A stretch of DNA of 64,000 bases from the NCBI RefSeq assembly GCF_964332355.1, contig NZ_OZ201293.1, positions 1,178,001 to 1,242,000 of the forward strand, given 5' to 3'. This document shows, piece after piece, positions 31,444 to 39,597 of the stretch. The DNA comes from Imbroritus primus. GTDB lineage: Bacteria > Pseudomonadota > Gammaproteobacteria > Burkholderiales > Burkholderiaceae. How positions within the stretch are numbered: the stretch's first letter is position 1; each line of letters opens with the position of its first letter. The notes under the pieces were generated by a model. It was not told the origin of the DNA and searched no databases. It was given only the letters and a program-made list of their open reading frames with translations. A program made the position numbers and the translations under genes.

Positions 31444-31694
31444 GGGGGTATGAGGCAGTGGCGTAGCGCCGGCAGATAAAGCGCTGATTATCGCACCCCG
31501 TCGCCGGCTGGCGATCAATGAGTTCGCGCTGGCCGGCGCGCGCTGCCAGCCTCGGGCACTGCACCGCGATTGCGCTGCGCTTGCACCAACGCTGGGCGTG
31601 ACGCCCGGGGATCTTGCCATGCCGTTCCCCTGGCCGGCGAATGCGGAACGGCGAATTCCTGCTGCAGCCTTGATCTATCGTGCCGGGCATTCGC

Positions 31695-31710
31695 TGGCAT
31701 ACCTCTTGCA
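31695..31710 (+). promoter_or_regulatory. Sigma-54 promoter of the nitrite/nitrate assimilation operon
   Basis: TGGCATACCTCTTGCA matches the -24/-12 consensus TGGCAYRNNNNTTGCW throughout, with GG (31696-31697) and GC (31708-31709) 10 nt apart. About 100 nt upstream, TGCACCAACGCTGG (31582-31595) resembles an NtrC half-site. Predicted to be switched on by NtrC when nitrogen is limiting. Confidence 0.75.
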
Positions 31711-31751
31711 AACGTTGAAGCACGAATCAACGACGATTCATTTCCTGAGAT

Positions 31752-31825
31752 GGGCCGCAAGGCCCCGGACAACGGCGTCCCCCAGCAAGGTCTGTGACCG
31801 GTCTGGCGGACGCTTTTTGTTTTTG
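31752..31825 (+). promoter_or_regulatory. Leader attenuator (NasT/ANTAR-type antitermination target) of nirB
   Basis: First hairpin GGGCC-GCAA-GGCCC (31752-31765). Second hairpin GCGTCC (31775-31780) with inner CCAG pairs to CTGG and GGACGC (31808-31813), followed by TTTTTGTTTTTG: an intrinsic terminator 230 nt before nirB. GCAAGG occurs in both hairpins (31757-31762 and 31785-31790). Twin hairpins before a terminator in a nitrite/nitrate leader is the arrangement read through by NasR or NasT (ANTAR) when nitrate or nitrite is present. No nasS/nasT genes lie in the window. In the remaining parts of 31444-32054 I see no gene. Confidence 0.65.
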
Positions 31826-32054
31826 TGGGCCACCCACCGTGAATGGCAAAGCCACCCGAATCGATCTGCTGACCTTCATTGACCGCAACGCGCTGCGTGG
31901 CGTGCCGGGGCGCGCGGGTGAGTCTGTGACAGGTGCCGCCACATGAATCTCCCGCCCAACACCCATTCGCTGTCGTGGCCTCGTGCATTCGGTCTCATGC
32001 ACTGGGCATTACGCAGCTCGTCCCATGCATATCGCCCCAATCAAGGAGCCTTCC

Positions 32055-34589
32055 ATGAAACTCATCGTCATCGGCCACGGCATGGTTGGCCACAAGCTTC
32101 TGGAGCTGCTGGTGGAGGCTGGCGCCCAGGACTACGACATCACCGTACTGGGTGAAGAACTCCGGCCCGCTTATGACCGTGTGCATCTGTCCGAATTTTT
32201 CGCGGGCAAGTCAGCGGCGGACCTGTCGCTGGTGCCGGAAGGCTTCTTCGCGCGTGCCAACCTACTGCTGCGCCTGAATGCGCGCGCGGCGTACATCGAT
32301 CGCCAGGCCCGGACCGTGACGGTATCCACCGGCGAGGTACTGGCCTACGACAAGCTGGTGATTGCCACTGGCTCGGCGCCGTTCGTGCCGCCGATTCCCG
32401 GCAACGACCGAGCCGACTGCTTCGTCTATCGCACCATCGAAGACCTCGAAGCGATGCAGGCCTGTGCTGTGCGGGCTCGCGTTGGTGCGGTACTTGGCGG
32501 CGGCCTGCTGGGACTCGAATGCGCCAAAGCCCTGCGCGACCTCAGGCTGGAAACACATGTGGTCGAATTCGCCCCGTCGCTCATGGCGGTGCAGGTTGAT
32601 GCCGCTGGCGGGCGCGTGCTACGCGGTCGTATCGAGGAACTTGGCGTCGCCGTGCATACCGGCAAGAACACGCAGCAGATCGTTGACGGTGAACATGGCA
32701 GGCATCGCATGATATTCAGCGATGGCACCCATCTCGACACTGACATGATCGTCTTCTCGGCTGGCATCCGGCCGCGTGACGAACTCGCGCGCGCTTGCGG
32801 ACTGGAAGTGGGGATGCGTGGTGGCATTGTGGTCGATGCATCCTGCCGGACCAGTGATCCGGACATCTTCGCCATTGGTGAATGCGCGCTCGCCGGTGGC
32901 CGCGTCTACGGACTCGTGGCGCCTGGCTATGAAATGGCACGCACGGTCGCCGCTGCCTTGCAGGGCAAACCAGCAAGCTTTGGGGGCGCCGACATGAGCA
33001 CCAAGCTCAAGCTGCTGGGTGTGGATGTGGCGAGCCTGGGCGATGCGCACGGCCACACCGAAGGTAGCCGGGCCTACCAGTACACCGACGAGCGGCGGCA
33101 GGTGTACAAGAAGATCGTGGTCTCGGGCTGTGGCAAGTATCTGTTGGGTGGCGTCATGGTGGGTGAGACGGCGGAGTATGGCACCTTGCTGCAGATGATG
33201 CTCAACCGCATCGAACTGCCAGAGACGCCCGAGATCCTTATCCTGCCGCAGACTGACAGGGCCGTCCGTCAGGCGCTGGGCGTGGACGCGCTGCCCGACA
33301 GCGCGCAGATCTGCTCCTGCAACAACGTTTCCCGCGGGGATCTGTGTGCTGCTGTGGCGGCAGGCGCGACGACTATCGGTGCACTCAAGGATTGCACACG
33401 GGCGGGCACGACCTGCGGCGGCTGTGTGCCGCTGGCCACGCAGATCATGAAAGCCGAAATGCAGAAGCAGGGCATGGCGGTGAACAACCACCTGTGCGAG
33501 CACTTTGCTCATTCGCGGCAGGCGCTGTACCACCTCGTACGCGTGGAGGGGATCCGCACCTTCGCGGAACTCCTGCAGCGACATGGCCATGGCCTCGGCT
33601 GCGACATCTGCAAGCCAGCCGTCGCCAGCATTCTCGCCTCATGCTGGAATGACTTCGTTCTGCGGCCAGAGCATGCCAGCGTGCAGGACACCAACGACTA
33701 TTTCCTCGGCAATATCCAGAAGGACGGCACGTACTCGGTGGTGCCGCGCATGCCGGGCGGCGAAGTCACCCCCGAAGGCCTGATCGCGGTGGGGCAGGTC
33801 GCGCGCAAGTATGGCCTCTACACCAAGATCACAGGTGGTCAGCGGGTAGATCTTTTTGGCGCGCGCGTCGATCAGCTGCCGTTGATCTGGGAGGAGTTGA
33901 TCGCCGCTGGGTTCGAGACCGGCCACGCCTATGGAAAGTCGCTGCGCACGGTGAAATCGTGCGTGGGCTCCACCTGGTGCCGCTACGGCGTGGGCGACAG
34001 CGCTGGTCTCGCGGTTGAGCTGGAGCACCGCTACAAGGGGCTACGCGCGCCGCACAAGCTCAAGTTCGGCGTGTCCGGCTGCACGCGCGAGTGCGCCGAG
34101 GCGCAAAGCAAGGATATCGGCATCATCGCCACCGAACGCGGCTGGAACCTGTACGTATGCGGCAATGGTGGAATGAAACCGCGCCATGCCGAACTGTTCG
34201 CCAGCGATCTTGATAAGACCACGCTGCTGCGCTATATCGACCGCTTCCTGATGTTCTACGTGCGGACCGCTGACCGCCTGCAGCGCACCAGCACATGGCG
34301 CGAGAGCCTTGTAGGCGGGCTCGATTACCTGAAGGCGGTGATTATCGACGACACCCTGGGAATCGGCGCCGAACTCGAGGCGGAGATGCAGCATGTAATC
34401 GCGAACTATGCCTGCGAATGGCAGCGCGCCGTGAGCGAGCCGGCCGTGCGCCGCCGCTTCCGCCATTTCGTCAACAGCGAGGCGGTTGACGAACATGTGA
34501 TGTGCGTCGAATCGCGCGGGCAGATCCGCCCGGCCACCGTGGACGAACGCACGCAGGCATCCGGCCTCGGCGTCGTCAAGGCGGCATGA
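32055..34589 (+). CDS. nirB: Assimilatory nitrite reductase (NADH) large subunit
   Basis: 844 residues from the ATG at 32055, with AAGGAG before it. An N-terminal FAD/NAD domain (about 1-400: VIGHGMVGHKLLELL, LGGGLLGLECAKAL), a BFD-like [2Fe-2S] domain (about 413-465: ICSCNNVSRGDLCAAV, CTRAGTTCGGC), and sirohaem/[4Fe-4S] ferredoxin-like domains follow. The four cluster cysteines are Cys636, Cys642, Cys676 and Cys680 (C-x5-C...C-x3-C). Reduces nitrite to ammonium with NADH in the cytoplasm. First gene of nirB-nirD-reductase-nasA, controlled by a sigma-54 promoter and leader attenuator. Confidence 0.95.
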   Translation: MKLIVIGHGMVGHKLLELLVEAGAQDYDITVLGEELRPAYDRVHLSEFFAGKSAADLSLVPEGFFARANLLLRLNARAAYIDRQARTVTVSTGEVLAYDKLVIATGSAPFVPPIPGNDRADCFVYRTIEDLEAMQACAVRARVGAVLGGGLLGLECAKALRDLRLETHVVEFAPSLMAVQVDAAGGRVLRGRIEELGVAVHTGKNTQQIVDGEHGRHRMIFSDGTHLDTDMIVFSAGIRPRDELARACGLEVGMRGGIVVDASCRTSDPDIFAIGECALAGGRVYGLVAPGYEMARTVAAALQGKPASFGGADMSTKLKLLGVDVASLGDAHGHTEGSRAYQYTDERRQVYKKIVVSGCGKYLLGGVMVGETAEYGTLLQMMLNRIELPETPEILILPQTDRAVRQALGVDALPDSAQICSCNNVSRGDLCAAVAAGATTIGALKDCTRAGTTCGGCVPLATQIMKAEMQKQGMAVNNHLCEHFAHSRQALYHLVRVEGIRTFAELLQRHGHGLGCDICKPAVASILASCWNDFVLRPEHASVQDTNDYFLGNIQKDGTYSVVPRMPGGEVTPEGLIAVGQVARKYGLYTKITGGQRVDLFGARVDQLPLIWEELIAAGFETGHAYGKSLRTVKSCVGSTWCRYGVGDSAGLAVELEHRYKGLRAPHKLKFGVSGCTRECAEAQSKDIGIIATERGWNLYVCGNGGMKPRHAELFASDLDKTTLLRYIDRFLMFYVRTADRLQRTSTWRESLVGGLDYLKAVIIDDTLGIGAELEAEMQHVIANYACEWQRAVSEPAVRRRFRHFVNSEAVDEHVMCVESRGQIRPATVDERTQASGLGVVKAA

Positions 34590-34641
34590 GGCTCGGGGCA
34601 GAGATGAAACACCCAAACGCAACGCATAAGCGGAGTACACC

Positions 34642-34980
34642 ATGACATCGCATCTTCACTGGACCGCCGTCTGTGCCATCGACGAGATCGTTCCGGATAC
34701 CGGCGTTTGCGCGCTGGTCAATGGCCTGCAGGTCGCCATCTTCCATGTGGCCGGACGCGGTGGCCAGCTGTTCGCGATCGACAACTATGATCCACATGCC
34801 TGTGTCGCGGTATTGTCACGTGGGCTGGTCGGCAACCTTGGCGAGCGCACGGTGGTGGCGTCGCCGCTCTATAAGCATCACTTCGACCTGGAAACCGGGC
34901 AATGCCTCGAGATGCCGGAGCATGCCGTACGCGTCTTTCCGGTGCGCACCGCCGAGGGCAAGGTGTGGATCTGCGCATGA
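34642..34980 (+). CDS. nirD: Assimilatory nitrite reductase (NADH) small subunit
   Basis: 112 residues with the Rieske-like fold of NirD: CAIDEIVPDTGVCALVNGLQVAIF, AIDNYDPHA and VASPLYKHHFDLETGQCLE. The Cys/His cluster ligands of true Rieske proteins are absent, as is normal in NirD, so it carries no [2Fe-2S] centre. It stabilises NirB. Its stop overlaps the start of the next gene (ATGA). Confidence 0.93.
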   Translation: MTSHLHWTAVCAIDEIVPDTGVCALVNGLQVAIFHVAGRGGQLFAIDNYDPHACVAVLSRGLVGNLGERTVVASPLYKHHFDLETGQCLEMPEHAVRVFPVRTAEGKVWICA

Positions 34981-36212
34981 TTCCTTCAATCCGTAGACCT
35001 TCATTGGTGGTGATTGGCAATGGCATGGCCGGCATGCGTACGGTCGAGGAACTGCTTGCCTTCGCCCCGGAGCTGTACGACATCACTGTCTTCGGCGCGG
35101 AGCCGCATGGCAACTACAACCGTATCCTGCTGTCGCCGGTGCTGGCAGGCGAGAAGACGCTGGCCGACATCATGATTCATCCACGTGCGTGGTATGACGA
35201 GCACGGCATTGCACTGCACGCTGGCGATCCCGTCGTGGCGATCGACCGCGGGCGGCGCATCGTGCGCGCCCGCTCCGGGCTTGAAGTGCGCTATGACCGC
35301 TTGCTGATGGCGACCGGTTCGTCACCGTTCATGCTGCCCGTGCCTGGCAGTGATCTTCCCGGCGTCGTGTCGTTTCGCGATATCGCTGATGTCGAAGCCA
35401 TGCTGTGCGTGGCGCGCAGCCCGCGGCGCCGTGCGGTGGTCATCGGCGGCGGCCTGCTTGGGCTCGAAGCGGCCAACGGCCTGTTGCGCCAAGGGATGGA
35501 GGCGACCGTCGTGCATCTCGGCGACAACCTGCTCGACCGACAGCTCGACGCGCCAGCCGCCGCATTGCTCAAGCAAGCCCTGGAAGCGCGCGGCTTGCAC
35601 TTCATGCTGGGCATGAACACCACTGCTTTGCTCGGAGAGGGCCATGTCCATGCCGTGCAGTTCTCCAATGGCCAGCAGATCCCGGCCGATCTGGTCGTGA
35701 TGGCGGCGGGAGTGCGTCCCAATATCGCCCTCGCACAAGCGGCGCACCTGCATTGCGAACGCGGCATCGTGGTGGACGACACGCTGCAGACGTACGATCC
35801 GCGTATCTACGCCGTCGGCGAATGTGTGCAGCATCGCGCGGCCACGTTCGGGCTGGTCACGCCGCTCTGGGAGCAGGCGCGGGTATGCGCCACGCATCTT
35901 GCCGGAGCGGGGCATCGCCGCTATGTGCAGCGGGCCACGGCCACCAAGCTGAAGGTGACCGGCATCGACCTGTATTCGGTCGGCGATTTCATCGGCGGAC
36001 CCGACAGCGAGGATCTGGTGATGCGTGATCCGGGTCGCGGCATCTACAAGCGCCTCGTGCTGCGGCAGCAGCGCCTGGTCGGCGCGGTGCTGTACGGCGA
36101 CGTGGCCGATGGCGCGTGGTACGCCGACCTGATCCGCGATGGCGTGGAGGTTGCCGCCTGGCGCCATCGCCTGCTGTTCGGCCGTCTGTTCTGTGAAGCC
36201 CAAGCTGCCTGA
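34977..36212 (+). CDS. FAD/NAD-dependent reductase of the nitrate reductase (NasB/NasC-like)
   Basis: 411 residues. It resembles the first half of NirB: VVIGNGMAGMRTVEELL (FAD site, about residue 11), NRILLSPVLAG, LLMATGSSPFMLPVPG, VIGGGLLGLEAANGLLRQG (NAD site, about residue 150) and YAVGECVQHR. It lacks the redox-cluster domains. In assimilatory operons such a flavoprotein passes electrons from NADH to the nitrate reductase NasA (Klebsiella NasC, Bacillus NasB). It lies between nirD (4-nt overlap) and nasA (8-nt gap), which supports that job. A NirB paralogue used as a spare electron donor is the alternative. Confidence 0.85.
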   Translation: MIPSIRRPSLVVIGNGMAGMRTVEELLAFAPELYDITVFGAEPHGNYNRILLSPVLAGEKTLADIMIHPRAWYDEHGIALHAGDPVVAIDRGRRIVRARSGLEVRYDRLLMATGSSPFMLPVPGSDLPGVVSFRDIADVEAMLCVARSPRRRAVVIGGGLLGLEAANGLLRQGMEATVVHLGDNLLDRQLDAPAAALLKQALEARGLHFMLGMNTTALLGEGHVHAVQFSNGQQIPADLVVMAAGVRPNIALAQAAHLHCERGIVVDDTLQTYDPRIYAVGECVQHRAATFGLVTPLWEQARVCATHLAGAGHRRYVQRATATKLKVTGIDLYSVGDFIGGPDSEDLVMRDPGRGIYKRLVLRQQRLVGAVLYGDVADGAWYADLIRDGVEVAAWRHRLLFGRLFCEAQAA

Positions 36213-36220
36213 GTCCCACC

Positions 36221-39058
36221 ATGTCGAACGCCGCCGTGATCCCGCTTGTTTCCGCGACTAGTTCTGTAGACGTGCCGCACGTCACCGTTCGCACGACATG
36301 CCCATACTGCGGTGTCGGTTGCGGCGTGGAAGCGGTGTGTGTCACGGCGCTGGGAGATGCGCGGCGAGGTGCGCCGGAGCATGCGCCGGAAAACAAGCAG
36401 CAGAATGCGCAGGCAGCGATGCCCGAGATTCGCGGCGATGCGTTGCACCCGGCCAATGCGGGCCGCCTGTGCGTCAAGGGGGCGGCGCTGGGTGAAACCC
36501 TCGGGCTGGAGGAGCGTTTGCTCGCGCCAGCCATGCGGACCCGTAACGATGTCATGGAAACGCCGCGCACGGTCAGCTGGGATACGGCTCTCGATGCCGT
36601 TGCCGACGGCTTTCGCGCCGTCATCGCGGAGCATGGACCGGATGCGGTGGCGTTCTATGTGTCGGGCCAGCTGCTGACCGAGGACTACTACGTGGCCAAC
36701 AAGCTGATGAAGGGCTTTATCGGCAGCGCCAATATCGATACCAATTCACGGCTGTGCATGTCCTCCGCAGTGGCGGGACACAAGCGCGCCTTCGGCGAGG
36801 ACGTGGTGCCGGTGTGCTACGACGACCTGGAAGCGGCCGACCTGATCGTTCTGGTGGGGTCGAATGCCGCGTGGTGCCATCCCGTCCTGTTCCAGCGTAT
36901 CGCTCGCCTCAAAGAGCAGCGTCCGGCGGTGCGCGTGGTGGTGGTCGATCCACGCCATACCGCGACCTGCGAGCTCGCGGACCTGCATGTGGCGCTCAAG
37001 CCGGGCAGCGACGTGTGGCTGTTCAACGGCCTGCTGTCGTATCTTGCCGACCGAGGTCTGACAGACCGGGCATTCGTGGGAGCGCACACGCATGGCGTGG
37101 CGGAGGCACTGGTCGCCGCGGCGGCGGATGGCGGCGATATCGAGAGCGTGGCCCGTACCTGCAAGCTCGCTGTGCAGACCGTGCGGCGTTTCTATGAGAT
37201 GTTTGCGGCCACCGGCCGTGTCGTCACCGTGTTCTCCCAGGGCGTCAACCAGTCGTCCTCGGGGACGGACAAAGTGAACAGCATCATCAATTGCCACCTG
37301 CTGACGGGCCGGATCGGCAAGCCGGGTGCCGGGCCGTTCTCGATCACCGGCCAGCCGAATGCCATGGGCGGGCGGGAAGTGGGCGGGCTCGCCAATATGC
37401 TGGCGGCGCATCTGGAACTCGACAACGCCGCGCACCGCGCTCTGGTGCAGGATTTCTGGGGCGCGCCATGCATGGCGGTGCAGCCGGGACTCAAGGCCGT
37501 GCCGCTGTTCGAGGCCATCGAGGCCGGGCGCGTGAAGGCGATCTGGATTATGGGCACCAATCCCGTCGTCAGCATGCCCGAGGCCGACCGCGTGCGCGCG
37601 GCGCTGGCGCGCTGCGAGCTGGTGGTGGTGTCGGATGTGATGGCGCGGACCGATACCGCGGATCTCGCGCACGTGCTGCTGCCCGCGCTGGCCTGGGGCG
37701 AGAAGGATGGCACCGTGACCAATTCGGAGCGCCGCATCTCGCGTCAGCGGCCGTTCCTGCCCCCGCCGGGCGCAGCCCGTGCGGACTGGGACCTGCTCTG
37801 CGATGTGGCGCGGCGCATGGGTTATCGCGGCTTTGACTATCCAGGGCCGCACGCCATCTTTGATGAGCATGCGCGTCTGAGTACGGTCGGCAACGGGACC
37901 GGCGGCGTGGCACCTCGCCAGTTCAATCTGGCAGGCCTCACGGGCCTGTCCCGCGCTGCCTACGATGCCCTTGCCTCGATCCAGTGGCCTGTACCGTGCC
38001 CGGCCACGGGGACAGGGCCGACTGGCACGGCGCGCCTCTATGCCGATGGCCGCTTCAGCCATGCCGATGGCCGGGCGCGTTTCGTCCCGGTGCGGGGCTG
38101 CTGGCCTGCGCATGGTATCGATAACGACTATCCGCTGGTGCTCAATACCGGCCGTGTGCGCGACCACTGGCATACCATGACGCGTACCGGCAAGGTGCCC
38201 AGGCTTGCCGGCCATACCAGCGAAGCGGCAGTCGATATGCATCCTCATGACGCCTTGCTATGCGGCGTGCGCGAAGGCGAGCTGGCACGCGTGCGCTCGC
38301 GCTGGGGGGCGATGGTGGCGCGCGTACGGCATGGCGGCGGCATGCCGCGTGGCAGCGTGTTCGTGCCGATTCACTGGAATGCGCAGTTTGCCTCCGACGC
38401 GCGCGTGGGCGCGGTCGTCAATGCGGCGGTGGATGCGGTGTCGGGCGAGCCGGAATTCAAGCACACACCCGTGCAGGTCGAGCCGTTTCCAGTCTCCTGG
38501 CATGCCTTCGTGCTGACGCGAACGCAGGAGTTGGCCACGCCGGCGACCTACTGGACGCGTATCCAGGGCCGGCAGTTTGTCCGCTACGAACTGGCTGGCC
38601 GCGAGGCCATTGCCGACGCGGGCGCCTGGGCGCGCGCGCTGCTGGATGTCAAGGCTGCAGGAGCGGAATGGCTTGAGTATGAGGACGCCACGGCCGGCGT
38701 CTACCGTGCCGCCTGCGTGGTGGCCGGCCGTCTCGAAGCTTGTGTGTTTCTGTCGCCGCGGCCTGACCTGCCGGCACGCACATGGCTGTCAGTTTTGATG
38801 GAGAACGATGCCCTGGCCACGCCGGAACGTGCCAGCCTGCTCGCTGGCGAGCCGCTCGAGGCGGGGACAGATACCGGTCAGATTGTCTGCGCCTGCTTTG
38901 GCGTCGGACGCGAAACGATCTGTCGCGCGATCCGGCAGCATGGGCTGTCGACCGCCGCCGAGGTGACAGCCTGTATCAAAGCCGGTGGAAACTGCGGTTC
39001 GTGTGTGCCGGAGATCGGGGCGTTGTTGTTGGCATGTCACGCTGTTCAGGCGGCTTGA
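36221..39058 (+). CDS. nasA: Assimilatory nitrate reductase catalytic subunit
   Basis: 945 residues. Cys27, Cys30, Cys34 (CPYCGVGC) and Cys84 (RLCVKG) bind an N-terminal [4Fe-4S] cluster. The molybdopterin guanine dinucleotide domain follows (NSRLCMSSAVAGHKRAFGED with the probable Mo-ligand Cys, GSNAAWCHPV, GTNPVVSMPEA), then the MGD-binding C-terminal part (NTGRVRDHWHTMTRTGKV). A BFD-like [2Fe-2S] domain (CACFGVGRETICRAI, CIKAGGNCGSC) ends the protein, as in cytoplasmic NasA. No Tat signal. It reduces nitrate to nitrite for NirBD. No molybdenum or sirohaem synthesis gene follows in this window. Confidence 0.95.
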   Translation: MSNAAVIPLVSATSSVDVPHVTVRTTCPYCGVGCGVEAVCVTALGDARRGAPEHAPENKQQNAQAAMPEIRGDALHPANAGRLCVKGAALGETLGLEERLLAPAMRTRNDVMETPRTVSWDTALDAVADGFRAVIAEHGPDAVAFYVSGQLLTEDYYVANKLMKGFIGSANIDTNSRLCMSSAVAGHKRAFGEDVVPVCYDDLEAADLIVLVGSNAAWCHPVLFQRIARLKEQRPAVRVVVVDPRHTATCELADLHVALKPGSDVWLFNGLLSYLADRGLTDRAFVGAHTHGVAEALVAAAADGGDIESVARTCKLAVQTVRRFYEMFAATGRVVTVFSQGVNQSSSGTDKVNSIINCHLLTGRIGKPGAGPFSITGQPNAMGGREVGGLANMLAAHLELDNAAHRALVQDFWGAPCMAVQPGLKAVPLFEAIEAGRVKAIWIMGTNPVVSMPEADRVRAALARCELVVVSDVMARTDTADLAHVLLPALAWGEKDGTVTNSERRISRQRPFLPPPGAARADWDLLCDVARRMGYRGFDYPGPHAIFDEHARLSTVGNGTGGVAPRQFNLAGLTGLSRAAYDALASIQWPVPCPATGTGPTGTARLYADGRFSHADGRARFVPVRGCWPAHGIDNDYPLVLNTGRVRDHWHTMTRTGKVPRLAGHTSEAAVDMHPHDALLCGVREGELARVRSRWGAMVARVRHGGGMPRGSVFVPIHWNAQFASDARVGAVVNAAVDAVSGEPEFKHTPVQVEPFPVSWHAFVLTRTQELATPATYWTRIQGRQFVRYELAGREAIADAGAWARALLDVKAAGAEWLEYEDATAGVYRAACVVAGRLEACVFLSPRPDLPARTWLSVLMENDALATPERASLLAGEPLEAGTDTGQIVCACFGVGRETICRAIRQHGLSTAAEVTACIKAGGNCGSCVPEIGALLLACHAVQAA

Positions 39059-39390
39059 TGAAGTCAGGTTTCGACCGGTGGGGTGACGCATCGATACATA
39101 TATGATGAATCGCGGAAGAAAACGCCAATAATGCCCTGAAATCAAACCATATTCAGCGGACTCATCATTACCCGGCAAGGTGCACTGCAATCGCGCTGCG
39201 CGTATTCCTTATTCTGATATTCTGGGCGCAATATCGACGCGGCCTGATCGGCGGCAGGCCTGCCTGGCAAGCATTTCCCACTGTAGTGACTTGATTTTGC
39301 AATGTCTTACAAGGCATACTGCCCGGGAACCAAGAATTTTCTGATTTCGGATGGTGGTTGCGGGTTCATGCGGCTGCCGTTCACATATTT

Positions 39391-39406
39391 TCACCTATAT
39401 AGGTGA
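39391..39406. promoter_or_regulatory. Perfect 16-bp palindrome upstream of pelA
   Basis: TCACCTATATAGGTGA is fully self-complementary and lies in an AT-rich part (39290-39425) of the 539-nt gap between nasA and pelA, 192 nt before the pelA ATG. The size and symmetry suit a dimeric regulator; which one is unknown. No terminator for nasA and no further gene are apparent in this gap. Confidence 0.5.
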
Positions 39407-39597
39407 TAGACAACCGATTATCAGAAAGCGCGCTGTTTCCATAAGTCAAAAATCAAACCGCTCCGCGATGCCCATGCGCATTGGAGGAGAGGGCGGAACA
39501 CGGTAGTTTCTGCTGGATTTGGAGGACGCCAGCCAGCAGACCTGAAACACTGTGCTCCGTTTGCAAAAAACGAAGAATAAGCTGCCAGGGAGAGGGT

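Noticed and set aside
31570..31882. Short plus-strand frames in the nirB leader
   Set aside because: They run across the sigma-54 promoter and the attenuator and have no coding features.
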